A stretch of 64,000 nucleotides of DNA from Telmatactis stephensoni (lineage: Eukaryota; Cnidaria; Anthozoa; Actiniaria; Isophelliidae): assembly GCA_029948255.1 (NCBI GenBank), contig JALIZF010001714.1, positions 1 to 64,000 on the forward strand. The letters are read 5' to 3'. The notes under the pieces were generated by a model. The model saw only the letters and a list, made by a program, of their open reading frames with translations, was not told where the DNA came from and searched no databases. Position numbers and translations under genes: made by a program. This document shows positions 9,690 through 21,798 of the stretch, one piece after another. Each line of letters begins with the position of its first letter. Positions within the stretch are counted from its first letter, which is position 1.

Positions 9690-10446
9690 TCTTTGGACTT
9701 TGTTGTTGACGTTGTTGTTTCAGTCCTACTGGACTCAGTCTCTTGATCTGCTGGAGAAGCTTCTCTCTAAATGTACAATCAAATTATGTTAACATAACAG
9801 TTTTCATCTAAATGTTAATTGATGATTAATGAATAAAAAATGTTCTTGATGACATAAGCAATACCTCATGATAAGTATCATCTTGCATCTCAGAGAATAA
9901 AACCATTGTGTTCTGGAAAGAGCACAAGTGTGTATTAGTCACTGAAGGACAAGGTTAATAAAATCAGTGGTCATACTCATTATATTTTTAAAACCAAAAC
10001 ATATGTCCTTCAACTACTGTAATTGACTAATGGATTAATATTGTTGTTTTTGGACTTTGAAAATTGCAAAGTTGCAATATACCTCCGATTCTGGGTTAGA
10101 TCCATCATCTCGGTCAAATGTCTCTTCTGAGTCAAATCTCTCAGAGTGAAAATCAGAGTTATAGCTAGTACTGTCGTCATCAAATGTTTCATCAGAGTTT
10201 AATTGTGTATCATCACATTTAGTTTTTTAACTCATCTGAACAACTCTGTATTTCCTTACACCTCTCCTTTTGCAGGGAAATCCAAGAATCAAAATCGAAG
10301 GAGTCATCTGAGCTGTAGTAGTCCTGTCAATGTGATTGAAAAATCACATTGGGAAATTGCACACTATAAAACATTCTTGTGTAATTGATTTTCATGCCTA
10401 CCTTATCTGCTGGATCATTTTGCAAATTGGTACTTTTTTCCTTCTG
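9690..10446 (-). CDS. Candidate 3' exons of a minus-strand gene
   Basis: Several short coding-like blocks with plausible splice signals lie in order on the minus strand: KEKSTNLQNDPADK (about 10445-10403, CCAG acceptor, GTAGGC donor); an SDDSFDFDSW block (about 10320-10270); a strongly acidic serine-rich block (NSDETFDDDSTSY ... NPESE, about 10200-10082, GTATAT donor); MVLFSEMQDDTYHE (about 9905-9868); and EKLLQQIKRLSPVGLKQQ (about 9778-9692). The acidic and glutamine-rich composition gives no family. The ISL2EU element begins only 180 bp upstream, so the 5' part of this gene may have been separated by that insertion. Exon joins were not verified in frame throughout, so treat this as a hypothesis. 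Confidence 0.3.
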
Positions 10447-10624
10447 GAATAGTTGAAAACAATTGAGTATTAATTAACAAGTATTAATCTATCAACAGAA
10501 ACACAGCCTTTCTGGTTGTCTTTTTTTCACACTACATGCAACATATTGGACCTCCCCCATATACATTTTTTACACAATTAGAGTCAAAAGGATTAGAAAT
10601 GAAAAAGAAATATAGATTAATATA

Positions 10625-10785
10625 CATGCATCAGTAGTTTCGGGATTCCTGTTGTACGCAATGCATCTTGGGCCAGTTTACCTTGAAAAGTGAGCACCAA
10701 GTTTATAGAGCCGCCATAATTGATAACCACTTGACCTTGCTTCTTTGTTCCGTGTGTACGCGTTCTGTTTGAAATATTGACAAAT
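10625..10785 (+). repeat. Left terminal inverted repeat of ISL2EU element
   Basis: 161 bp, near-perfect inverse of 15363-15523. It ends 8 bp before the ATG of the nuclease gene at 10793, so the transcription signals of that gene must lie in or before the repeat. Confidence 0.93.
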
Positions 10786-10792
10786 ATTTATA

Positions 10793-13253
10793 ATGGCTGA
10801 ATCAACTGGTGAGTTGACTTACCAGGAAGTGAAGACTTGGCGTGTGGATGCCTTGAAAGTTTATTTAAAGAAGAGAAATCTCAAGATATCTGGGATAAAA
10901 GACGAACTTGTCGCTCGGGTGTTTGCAGCATCGGAAATGGGGATAGCCGTTCAGCCAACATTCGAAGAACTTTCTAAAAAGAGATGCAAAGAACGAAGTG
11001 ACCTATTACGTACTCCATCCGGAGAAAAGTTACCAGATCCTTTAACTTTAGAAGAGGGTTGGCTTAAGGAAAACGGAGGTATTACATGTACTTCGTGGCC
11101 ACCGATATTTCTTAGTGATATAACTATGTTTCTAATGACTGATCACCCTGGGAAAGACGTAGACTTACAGATGAGACTATTAAACGAATACAAAGAAGGG
11201 AAGGCTTTTAGACTGTATGAGTCAGGATTCCTCAAGGAAATCTCATATCATAAGATCAGTGATGAGTCACCGTATTGCTTCCTTAAAGCAAAGTGCACCC
11301 ACACGATGAAGATCTCAGATACTCCACATACAACCTGGATTTGTGCGGAAAAGAAGTCGGGAAAGGTTTTCACCGCTTACTGCACTTGTGTTGCAGGGTA
11401 AGTAGACAGAATTGACATGTGTTTACATGCATTCAACTGAAAGAAACGTTTTATCCACCTGGGTTTATGTGTATAATTTTTTCTTACATGTTATAGTTAA
11501 ATGCTCTGTACTTTAATTGTAAATATGGATGTGTATTGGGAATGATAATATCTTATAAATGCAATCAACACATTGCAAATGTAAGCCTATATAAAATTCA
11601 GAAGCAATGGAGTTTCAGAAAAAAATTCTTAATATACAGTTTTTTCCAGTTCGAATGCTTTGTTTTCATTCAAGATTGTCATTGACTTTATACATTATGC
11701 TTATATTATAATTTTATTGCTTTCTATTTAGTAGTTAATGGTACTAAGCATTGCACACATTTAGTATTTATACTTTATCATCATGTGCATGAATTAGGCT
11801 GTTTGTATTAGGTTCTTCTTGTTTTCTTTTGGTTGTTTGAGCTTTATTATTATAAGATCATTACATTCACACAGAACAAAAACAGTAGTGATGTGTAAAC
11901 ACTTCTTGAACCAAGTATTATAATCTACTTTCTTTTTATAACAGAATGAGCAGTTCGTGCATTCACGTAACAGCATTGCTGTTTCGGATTGAATCTGCAA
12001 ACCGCTGTGGAATGACAAACCCAGCCTGTACTTCAAAACCATGTAAGTGGGATGTGCCTGTTGGTGATAAAACTGATATAAAACCAATGAAGTTATCTGA
12101 TATGGAATGGAAGGCAGCTAAACTTAACAAAGGTAAAAGAAATGTTAACACATCACAATTGTGTTCATTCTGTGTATATGTGAATGGCTGTGGTTAATAT
12201 ATTTTGCTCACAAATTATTAGTCCCCATGCTTGTACTGGGTGTGAATAAGACAATTTTAGATATTAATTGTTTGTCTGCATCTCTTCACTTATTCTTATA
12301 GGAAATAGATAGATATGAATTAAATATTGTTACTTATATATTTCTTTATCATTATTTCAGAACCTGCAAGGCCCATGATTGACCCAAGAAAGACCATATT
12401 TGAAGTAATTAAAGAAAAAAGAGAGTTGCGTGACAGGGAAAAGCGAGAAAAGTGGTACAACCATCTGAAGGATACGGTCCCTGAGTCATGCTTTGTACAA
12501 AGTGTAAAAGCTGAACATGAAGAGGTTTACAAGCCAGTGATTCACAAACCCAAACTTAATCACTATCCCAACTCTGTACTGACTGCCCATGACATTTCTG
12601 AGATAGAGAAAAGCACAGTTGGACAAGCTGAAAACAAACAGTGGCACGCTTTACGCAAAGGGCGGATTACAGCCTCCAACTTTCACAGAGTACATACCAG
12701 GGCAGAGACACTAAAGAAAGCTGGAGGGGATGCATCAAATTTGGTTTCTTACCTCAGAGGTGAAAACTCTCCATCAGACGATATTGCTGCCTTAAAGTAT
12801 GGTAGAAACATGGAGCCCATTGCAAAGGAAAAGTACTTAAAGTTATTTAAAAAAGAACACAAGGATGGAAAATACAGGGATTGTGGTCTATTTGTATATG
12901 AGAAACATCAGTTTCTTGGTGCATCTCCTGATTTAATTATTGATTGTTCTTGTTGTGGTCAAGGGGTTCTTGAAGTCAAATGTCCCTACTCTATTGTTAA
13001 TGAAGAACCAAGCCCAGAAAACTTGTCATATTTAAACCACTGTGATGGCAAGGTAAAGTTGAAAAAGAGAACCCAATACTACACACAAATTCAAGGACAA
13101 ATGGCTATAACTGGGAGGAAATGGTGTCATTTCTTAGTCTACACACATAAAGGATTTCATTTGGAAGTAATTTACTTTGACCAAGAGTACTGGAATGTAG
13201 TAATAAGTATCTTGTACATTGGAAAGCAAACTAGAGCAAACACAAAGAAATGA
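10793..13253 (+). CDS. SAP-SWIM-YqaJ nuclease of ISL2EU element, three exons
   Basis: Exons 10793-11397 (GTAAGT donor), 11945-12132 (AACAG acceptor, GTAAAA donor) and 12361-13253 (TTTCAG acceptor) total 1686 nt in phase and give 561 residues. Residues ~10-45 form a SAP DNA-binding motif (VDALKVYLKKRNLKISG). The first splice rebuilds a SWIM zinc finger: CTC at the end of exon 1 and CIH in exon 2. Exon 3 holds a YqaJ/lambda-exonuclease-type PD-(D/E)xK domain: WHALRKGRITAS, GRNMEPIA (Glu), GASPDLII (Asp), LEVKCP (Glu-x-Lys) and TQIQGQM. All catalytic residues are present, so nuclease activity is expected; its role in transposition is not known to me. No defect is visible. Confidence 0.87.
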
Positions 13254-13492
13254 ATGTGCAGTAATTTGAACTATTTATTCCTAAAACATAGTGCTACTTA
13301 CACAATGTAATTAGCATATTTTGTATTATTTATGTTTCACACTTACTGTTTGTTCTCTACTTAGAACTTTTAGATTTTTCAATACCATAGCCATTTCACA
13401 ATACCATAGACATTTCATAATTCATTTCATTTCAATGTTATTGCCAGATTTATAGAAATAACTTGCTATAAATTTGCTGCATTTAAAACATA

Positions 13493-15187
13493 TTATTTGC
13501 ACAGGGGCTTGTACAAATTGCAAAGAGCAGCACATACAATTACAATGTCATCAATATGACTTAATAAAGATATAGGCAGTTCGTGCTTTATCAGGCGAAA
13601 TGTCTTCAGTCTTCTGATCGCTTGTTCAACAAATATGCGTAAGTTTGCAATTTTCTTTGTTTTCTGGACTTCTGATTTAGTGAACTGTTCCTGGCCCCTT
13701 TTCCCTGGAGGAATGTAATCTTTAGCTCTCCTAAGTAGTAGGTCTTCTTTAATTGTAAAACCACGATCAGCCATTACCTCATCATAGGGTTCCACAATGT
13801 CATAAAATCCAGACTCCCTGGTCAAGTGGACATCGGATGTTCTCCCACCCCATGCACTGGATACAAAGTTAAAGGCCCCATTAGGTGTTATTGAAACTAA
13901 CACCTTTGAAGTGTTATGGTGTTTGTAGTCAGACCATGTTGCAGCTTTTATCACTGGATCACTAGGGGTTTCTATAAAAAATTCTGTACAGTCAATGATA
14001 TGCCTTACTTTGAAACATCCTGCCTCGCGGAACGTTTTGGGCAATAATTTCCTAGCGACATCAATAGGAGGGTTGTAGATTAAACATTTGAGCTCACCAG
14101 CTAGACATTTGATCCAAGTTGTAAAAGTGTTTGTTACTGTTGTCATAGAAACCCCAAATCTTTGAGCTAAATCCCCATTTGTTGAACCCAGACGAAGTTT
14201 CATTACCGTAAGCAAAAACTCATCTCTAGGGGAAAGGAGCCGTTTAGGACCACATTTCTTTGGTGACCGTTGAAATTTTCTCCCTTTTTTAACAGTTCTT
14301 TTAGGGCCACTCCAGTAGTTTACTTTTTTTGTGTTTTCTTGAATTGCATCAAATAACTTATGAAAAGCTTCCAATGATGGGATACCTGTCAGTTCTCTGA
14401 TACAATGATCACTGGTTAGATCCTTATATCTCAAGCCTTTTTGTTCTTTTGCATGAAGCTTAGCTTGCCAATTTGATAGGTTTTCATTTAGTTCATCAAT
14501 GATACACTGTAAACGTTTGATCTCATCATCTTTAGCTTTTCGTTGAGCTAAACAGCTGAAGTTAATACAGAAATCAGAATCATACATCTGAGACCAGCCA
14601 TAACTGTACCCATGGTCATGTAGTATTGACTGTTTATTTTCATCGCATGTGGGATGACATGTAGAGCAAGTCGATTCAGTATCACCTCCAGGTGAAGTCC
14701 TTTCAGTATCAAACTCAAAACTTTGTGACATAGATTCTCCTTGTTGATTTGGCAGATTTTCTTTGTCTTTTCGGGTTTTGACGCATTTCTTTCTTTTTAA
14801 AGTAGGTACAGAATGAGATCTATTAGTTGGTGGCTTGCGTTTACGTTGTTGTCTTCGTTCATAACCTAAATTCAAGACGGGGTCAGGGTCATTCTCAGTT
14901 GGCATTTTGGACACAAAATGTTCGCTACACACTCTTGAAGTCTTCGTGGGTTCCCATGGTTTGCCTGATGGGTCAATTCATTTAATCAGTCTCTTCCAAC
15001 GTTGATGAGCTTCGCCATATTTGTTCTTCCTTGGAAATGGGAACAGCTTGAATGGCGGCTCACAAACACAGGATACTTCTTGTCTCTTGCAACCGTGTAT
15101 ATCACAGCTAGAAGCAAGCCACTTATTTAGCTTTTTTCCATTGTTGTAGCAGCCAACAACCGCACAGTTACGGTTACCAATTCCCAT
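13493..15187 (-). pseudogene. THAP-DDE transposase of ISL2EU element, one nonsense codon
   Basis: One frame runs from ATG at 15187 to the TAA at 13495-13493 (565 codons) broken only by TGA at 14980-14978. The N-terminus is a THAP zinc domain (C2CH): CAVVGC near residue 8, FPFPRK, RWKRL, then CSEHF beyond the stop. Next come basic and acidic linkers, a coiled coil, a helix-turn-helix (DLAQRFGVSMTTVT), and the DDE_Tnp_4-type core: D in IIDCTEF (13991-13993), D in MADRGF (13766-13768) and E in FVEQAI (13625-13627). The stop follows IK and precedes IDPSG; TGA for CGA, a C-to-T change at a CpG, is the simple explanation. An ATG at 14932 could restart translation but would lose most of the THAP domain. 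Confidence 0.85.
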
Positions 15188-15362
15188 ATCTGTGAGTCAA
15201 TTAAAGTAAAAAAAACCATTAGAAATCTTCTAACTTAACGGCGAGCTAACTCTGCACAAAACAGTAAAATCCCGGGTAAAATGTGCTCGAATATTAACTT
15301 ACCTGGATATTTTTTTCGGTCGGACTCCTTAAACATGATTTGTCCTTCAAATGCACACGATA

Positions 15363-15523
15363 ATTTGTCAATATTTCAAACAGAACGAGTACACATGGAA
15401 CAAAGAAGCAAGGTCAAGTGGTTATCAATTATGGCGGCTCTATAAACTTGGTGCTCACTTTTCAAGGTAAACTGGCCCAAGATGCATTGCGTACAAGAGG
15501 AATCCCGAAACTACTGATGCATG
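15363..15523 (-). repeat. Right terminal inverted repeat of ISL2EU element
   Basis: 161 bp, inverse of 10625-10785, with about three substitutions (GTTGTAC/CTTGTAC; CCGTGTGTACGC/CCATGTGTACTC). It lies 175 bp upstream of the transposase ATG at 15187 on the minus strand. TA follows at 15524-15525. Confidence 0.93.
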
Positions 15524-15935
15524 TATTATTTTGCCTGTAGATGAAAGCCACTTAAAAGCTTTTTTTCCTTCAAATAGATTGTCAGTTCAATAGTGCCTGT
15601 AAATATTTTACACATATAAATTCAGTTCCAAATTGAACTAAATGCTAACACACTCATCCCCTAAAAATATACAAAAAAAAAGAATACAAATGAAATGAAA
15701 TACAAGTTTAGATCAGTTAGTTGGAATGTGCCGCAATTCAGTTTTCCATCAACTTCGTTTCTCACAATGAGGCCGCAGCCACTCAGGTTGATAGATACAG
15801 CCATCTGTCAGACTGGCCTTTATCTTGCATTGTTTTAGTTAATATGTAAATTTGTGAGAAATATGTTGCAAAATCGATATTCACCAGAACAAACTCACCT
15901 CACATGATTGACAATCAAAATTTAAGAATAACAGT
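15524..15935. other. No gene recognised
   Basis: Sequence flanking the ISL2EU element, AT-rich, without a coding signal that I can support. It probably belongs to the 3' flank of the gene on its right. Confidence 0.45.
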
Positions 15936-18900
15936 TTAGTGACCTTTTCTTTTGCAGCTTCTGCAATAATCTCTATAGTGATATTGACAACCTAAAAAAC
16001 AATAAATGCATTTATTGACAGACAATCCCGACAATCGCACAATGAAAAAACTCCATTTGTCCAGTTGGGTTACCACAAAGTAGCCTACATACAAACTAAC
16101 TTCGTCATTCAACCATCCCACTGTAAAGTTGTTTAGTTTATGAAATGTCTTCATCATTGAAAGTTCTTCTCCCAAGATCGTCGACTGAAGGGTTTTGAAT
16201 GACGCTAAGTTCAATACCACTCCATTTTTTTGAATAAGTATCCGATTGAGATCGGAAAGCTTAGGCACTTTCCACGTTTTGTATGACTAAAAAAAAACGT
16301 ATCAACAGACAGGTTTAAGGATTCGGGGGGATTCATATATATGCTGAACACCATGCATTTAAATAGAACAGTTAGAACAGTTGGACAGTTAATTTACCTT
16401 CTTAATTTTGCCATACATTTTTCTAATGTTGTTAAGTTGGGGAGCTTCAACAGTGTACTGGTGCTTCCCTTTGATGGTCATTTTTATTTTTCTTAGAAAT
16501 ATTTGGTCTGGTTCTATGGTATCCATTTCAGGTTTGGGAGTTTTAAACTCAAAACACGAGCCAGGTCTTCGCTCAAGAAATATTATTTTAATTTGGTTTT
16601 TGTTGGCATCAAGGATTCTCCCAATATAAAAGCCATTGGTGTAATACACCGCTACCCATTCATCAGTACAACTTTCCTGGAAAAAATAGAGATTTTGATA
16701 GTTTAATCTAACTGAGATATGATGCTCAGATGGTACTCAGTTCTTCAACAGCTCACAGCCCTGCAAGCTAGTCAGTAGTCGTAAAAATAATACCTGCTTG
16801 ATTCTGTTTGATGACCGATATTGTCTTTTGGCATCACATTCTCTTGTGCTTTTTTTCTGAAATATAGTGAAATGTGAAAATGTAAAAAGTCGATTGAAAG
16901 ACATTGCTCCAGCACAGATAGGAGAAATATAATATTAGGACAAACATTTACATTTGTCTATGTTCGCTTGTGCCTGTATTTTGTATTTTTGCGGAGGACT
17001 TTACTGTCAAACATATAAAAATTTAATAGAAACAGACTATATATTTTATGTTGTAGTGTTATAAAAAGATAATAGGTGATCATGATATTCACACTCTGAT
17101 TTGATCATGCTTTTTCCTCCAATGGTCATGTAAAGCAGTCGATTCCAACTGGAGGTCAATAATCTGAAAGTTAATATCATGACAATTAAACAGGTTGGCG
17201 CGACATCAAATAAATATCAGGGAGTACAGAATAAGGAATTTGTAATTACATCGCTTTTTGAGTCTTTAGAACCATCCTCATCTTCAACCTCATCACTGGT
17301 ACTGCCGATTAAATCTGCATGATTGTCTGTTAGCTGTTAAGGTTAAGACAGATTAAAAAGCAAAAAGCATCAAGACAAAATTTCATTTCGAATTGTACCT
17401 CTTCTCTGGCCTCTTCTGCAACTTCAGTGGGTATTTCAGCTTCAGACTCCTTTAATTCAGTGGGTGTTTCAGCTTCAGACTCCTTTACTTCAGTGGGAAT
17501 TTCAGCTTTAGACTCCTTTACTTCAGTGGGTATTTCAGCTTCAGCTTCCTGAAACTTAAAGGAATGGTAATGTAACCCATTTTCTTTATACAAATGGCAA
17601 ACAGACATGATTGTTTATAAATTGCAGTACCTCTTCCATATCAACCTTTGCGGACTTTTCATTCACATTTGCTTTGCATTTTTTTCACCCTGTTAAAACA
17701 TCACAATTTTGAATTTGAGTCACATAAACTGGTAAAGGTAAAGAAATTACTCAGCTGGTCACGACTTGCCCTTACGTTGTATACAGTCAACACTGTTGCA
17801 TCAACATACAACCTCTTCCAAGTATTCCTGTCCTTATCAAGGAAATCTACCTTGGACTGCAGTTTTGACACCTATATCACAAACAAACACCGTCTGTCAT
17901 ACTACAAGAAAACTAGGAAAGGAAACTTCAGCTTATATACCTTTTTAAATTTTGCTTCTAGTTGGGAACAATTTTCTATCAACTCTTTTTTTTGCCCTTA
18001 GTTCGTTGCATTCTTTAAATGTCTGAGCATAAAATACACGGTCATTTGAGTTGCCGTTCTTTGCATAATGAAGTGAATAAAAATAAAGTCATTGACAAAC
18101 AAATGCTAATTAATAACCTTACATCTTCTAAATGGATCCTCATCTCGATGTGCTTGCTCTTGATGTCTTTCAGTTCTTCTTCAAGGTCTTGGATCTAAGC
18201 ATTTGAGAAATAAAATTACAACTATACCTATCAGCTGAATCCTTGGGGCTGCTAGCTTCAACCGGATGCGGGTACAAGAAAAATCTTCAGCGAGTTCCCA
18301 AAGGGCCAACTAGGACACTTGTTCTCTCTGGTCATTTAGTATTACAGCGAACTATATGTATGTTTTAAAGAAGACGTAGGAAGCATTGATTTGTTACGTA
18401 AGTCAAACATTTTTATGAGTCCAGACCCAAGGAGCTAAAGTTAGTGTACAATATGCATCGTCACAATCTCTTCCCCTACTTCGTGAAAGTTGCATTGTCA
18501 AACCATAAACACCTCAGCTTGTTCACCGTGAGCTACTGTTTTAACTTCCCGCACCATCTGCGTCTATAAAACAAAATGCATGTAAGTAGGTAATGCAAAT
18601 GTTAGAGGCGAGAAACAGACTAATTTCGGCTAGAGGTACTACAGGGTCAGTAGAAATTCCGATGATGCATCTACATGTATCCCATACCTTTTTCTTTCTT
18701 AAGTCCTTCATGCTCAATTCTCCTTTGCTCATCACGTCCAGAATATCAAATTGCTCACTCTCAGTTACATTGTATAATATGTCCTTAAATGTTGATTGTG
18801 TGCATTTTGAAGGGTTTCCAATGTTGAGGACTCCCATCTTCATTTTCTCCCCAATTTCAAGGACTTTGGTGAAACACCTTTTTGATAGCCTCACTGTTTT

Positions 18901-19384
18901 GAGGTAAAATTTGAGGTAACGATATAGAATACACTTTTTCAAATACACATTTTCGTATTAGTTTTGTATACCATCAACCACAGGTGAATGATTATAAAAG
19001 TTTACTTACAGATGTATCTGTATACCAAGACTCGGTTTTGAGACCTTCGTTCCATGCTGCAAGGGTTGCTTTGTCTGCCGGCGTTTCGTCAGGCTCTTTG
19101 CCAGCCATTCTTTTGGTGGCCTCAAACAATTTGCGCCGCATATACTTAACTGTATGAATAAACTCTGGTGGATTGTATTTTGAAGTTTTCTTTGTGAGAG
19201 CAACATTGTGAGTAGAAATATTTACCCCCGGAACTGATGTTGCTGGCAGAATTGGTACAAATCCTCTGGAGGCAGTTGTGGAAGAAAAGGATTCAAGTTC
19301 AAAAAGGCATCTTACACAATCCCGTGGTTGCTGCTGGTGTAGAGACAGGAGTTGATGGTTCCGAAAAAAACCTTCCATAGTCAC
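15936..19384 (-). CDS. Candidate multi-exon gene: coiled coil and Tudor-like region
   Basis: Blocks bounded by splice-like signals on the minus strand: exon 1 19384-19010 (ATG, 125 codons, GTAAGT donor; FIHTVKYMRRKLFEATKRM); about 18893-18689 (KVLEIGEKMKMGVLNIG); about 18195-18124 and 18018-17940 (coiled coil, DLEEELKDIKSKH, then ECNELRAK); about 17880-17770 (VSKLQSKVDFLDK); about 17545-17398 with four EIPTEVKESEA-like repeats; an acidic exon (~17330-17253); about 16860-16797; about 16678-16397, a Tudor/SH3-like barrel pattern (EWVAVYYTNGFYIGRILD); and 16268-15936. The first junction does not join in phase and a frame change lies in an A8 run near 17990, so it is decayed or misassembled. Not recognised; the Tudor-like end suggests a chromatin or transposon-linked protein. 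Confidence 0.4.
17405..17545 (-). repeat. Short in-frame tandem repeat
   Basis: About four copies of a 36-bp unit coding EIPTEVKESEA-like 12-residue blocks inside the candidate gene at 15936-19384. Units differ by a few substitutions (KESKA, ELKESEA, EVAEEA). Its multiple-of-three length keeps the frame open, as expected for a repeat that expanded inside a coding exon. Confidence 0.6.
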
Positions 19385-19905
19385 AATAAAGAATGAATGG
19401 TGAATGGTGTGTCTCTATTAGTCTCTATTACAGTTCAATAGAAAGTCAGATCTGAACTGATTTACAATGTTAAAATGACTTATTTATATAGGTGTGTGAA
19501 TAAGTTGGAGCTATTTACAGCCGAATACCCCACAACATTATGACGGCATAATTGTGAAACAATCTATGGTATGGTGACAGATAACTATGAATAGTAATTA
19601 AAGCAACAGCCATATGACTAGTTTTACTTCTTGTATTCTACATTGCGTTATCTTTAGAAGATAGAGTGGAGCCTGTGGATTCAGAATTTTTAATATGTAA
19701 TCACAGGGCAAAAAGAAAGATTTCCGAGATCGGAAATTCGGTCGGAAATAAGACTATACTGTTTCTGTTGAGTTTACGTGAGCGGGAACGTCCCTTACAC
19801 AATTATGAGTCTTTTGGAGTCGTGCTGGCCAGGTAAACGTATGAAAGACTTGTTTGACCTCAAAGGTTATTGGTGTGTTGTGCAAGATGGCAACATTTCA
19901 TTACC
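19385..19905. other. No gene recognised
   Basis: Intergenic AT-rich sequence between the 5' end of the coiled-coil gene and the 3' end of the pogo-like transposase. A tandem TCTCTATTAG duplication near 19413 is the only structure noted. The outer end of the pogo element should lie here, but I could not identify its inverted repeat. Confidence 0.4.
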
Positions 19906-20899
19906 TTATAGACATGTGACCTTGTACTTGCACTTGCACTTTTTACAGAAATTGTCAATATCAATTTCTTGGCTGTATACTGATTTATAACATGAATAAA
20001 CGGATTCAAGACAATGAAGGACTGGTAGGTCTGTGCATTGGTAATGGTAGCAGTCGCAGCAGTAGTCACCCTCCACCCAGTCACTTTCCTCCTCTTGCTG
20101 GTACTCTTTTCCACATTTTTTGCAGATGTAACGCTCTTTCAAATCATCTTGATCATCTTCATTTCTTTTTCCCTTCCTGATCTTTCCTTTCTTGCTTGTT
20201 TTCAGTTTTGATGCATTATCCTTCTTTTCCTGCAACCTTCTTTGCTTCTTTTCTTGTGCTAACCTTTTTTACTCTTCTGCCTTTCTTTTCCTCTCCATCT
20301 TCTTCTCCTCTTTTTCTTTCTTTCTTTTTCTTTTCTTTCATTTTCAGATCAGAGTGCTTTCAAGAAGACACTTCCAGTGATACATTTGTTTCCAGGGTCT
20401 AGCTAAGGATTCCTTTTTTACTAGATTGAAAACTCTTCTTTGGCATGAGCATGATATCACAGAGGTCTTCATCAACTGATATGGAACCAGATGGTGTTGC
20501 TATTTTATATGTTGGTGATACGTGCACTTCCTCTGGTCTGGTAGATGAGATGGGTGATGTTGGGAGGGAAGGTGATATTATTAGAGAAGGTATTGGTGAT
20601 GGACACGTGATTGCTATACAATCACATTATCCAAAACCTTTACATGTGCATGTACAAGCACCTTTGCATGGGCAAATGCCTTCATTTTCAGGGTTGCCTT
20701 CAGCTTCAATGAACATTTCTTTCTGTATTGTACATGGAGCCATTACTTAAATCATATCCATTTTCCATGCGTTTCCTAAATTTATCCCTTTGTTCTTTCC
20801 CTATGATTCCTTCTAGGTTGAAGAGATCTAATTGTGCTGTAACATCTGGAAGTGATGGAGCTGGAGGTGTTGCAAAGGAAGTTGATAGACCAGGATATC

Positions 20900-21100
20900 T
20901 AGTAGGAGCTGACAGAACTTGTGGAGTACAAGCATGTGGAGTAGGAGCTGAAGCACAAGGACGTGGCAAAACAGGAGCTGACAAAACTGAAGGTGATCGA
21001 ATGGGACCAGGTTGATGGACCAGGATCTGATGCAGTAGGAGCTGACAGAACTTGTGGACTAGCAGCTTGTGGAGTAGGACCTGAAGCACAAGGGGCTAGT
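20900..21100. repeat. Direct repeat in proline/alanine-rich region
   Basis: Two diverged copies of about 58 bp (GTAGGAGCTGACAGAACTTG..., from about 20907 and 21037) lie in the part of the pogo-like gene that codes APTPQVLSAP-type low-complexity sequence on the minus strand. Confidence 0.55.
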
Positions 21101-21798
21101 GATGCAGCAGGAGCTGATGTAGTAGGAGCTGAATTTGGGGTAGCTGGTAAAACAGGAGCATTTTGGGCTGGCACAGAGGTAGCAGAAACAGATGACGCTA
21201 ATTTGTTATAATTAAATGCACTAGGATCGAAAGGAAAAATTCCTGATCAACCTCAACCTCAACAGAGATGCTTGAATGCTACACCACTTTAAATATCTTA
21301 GCAAAGTTGCGTTGAGAAACAACAACTGATGAAAGGTGGTTGAAGGCAGCACATGCCTTACCCAGCCTCTTTTCAGAGGCACAAATAGTGAGATTTCCAA
21401 GGGCTGGAGTAGATGCATGTGCAGGCAAGCAAAAAAACAGTTACCTTGTTTGCCACTGCGGGTTCAATCAAGTCTGCAGTTACATGTGACTTGTGGCCAT
21501 CAACAATTAGCAGCAAAGGCCTTTCAGGAGGGGCAGAGGATAGAAACAGCTCTTTGAACCAGTACTAGAGATAAAGATCTTTGTTTATCTAGACAGACGT
21601 TTGGGCAGCAAACAGCGTTCCAGCTGGAGCATCTTCACGGACCGCTTGGGGTACTTGCCCAGACGTATTCTTGAATATGAAGAGGGGAGGGATGGTGTTT
21701 CCCGCAGCATTAGCACAAGCTAGCACCGTTACCTTCTCATGTTGCCCCTTAGAGATTCTAGGCACGTGTTTTGCTCCCTTCAGAGCAGTGACAATCTT

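Larger units (their letters stand above)
10625..15523. mobile_element. ISL2EU-like DNA transposon (PIF/Harbinger-IS5 group), two genes
   Basis: A 4899-bp element with 161-bp terminal inverted repeats (CATGCATCAGTAG ends) that differ at about 3 positions by eye, flanked by TA on both sides (10623-10624 and 15524-15525). It encodes a SAP-SWIM-YqaJ nuclease on the plus strand and a THAP-domain DDE transposase on the minus strand, tail to tail. ISL2EU elements are, as I recall, described by a transposase plus a YqaJ-family protein and 2-bp duplications, which fits. One TGA in the transposase is the only coding defect found. The repeats run almost to the start codons, so they probably hold both promoters. 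Confidence 0.88.

Noticed and set aside
14978..14980. TGA as selenocysteine codon or intron
   Set aside because: No SECIS-like need, THAP domains have no Sec, no splice sites surround it, and a CpG transition explains it simply.
20445..21211. Plus-strand frames of 82-101 codons
   Set aside because: Antisense shadows of the proline/alanine-rich part of the pogo-like gene.
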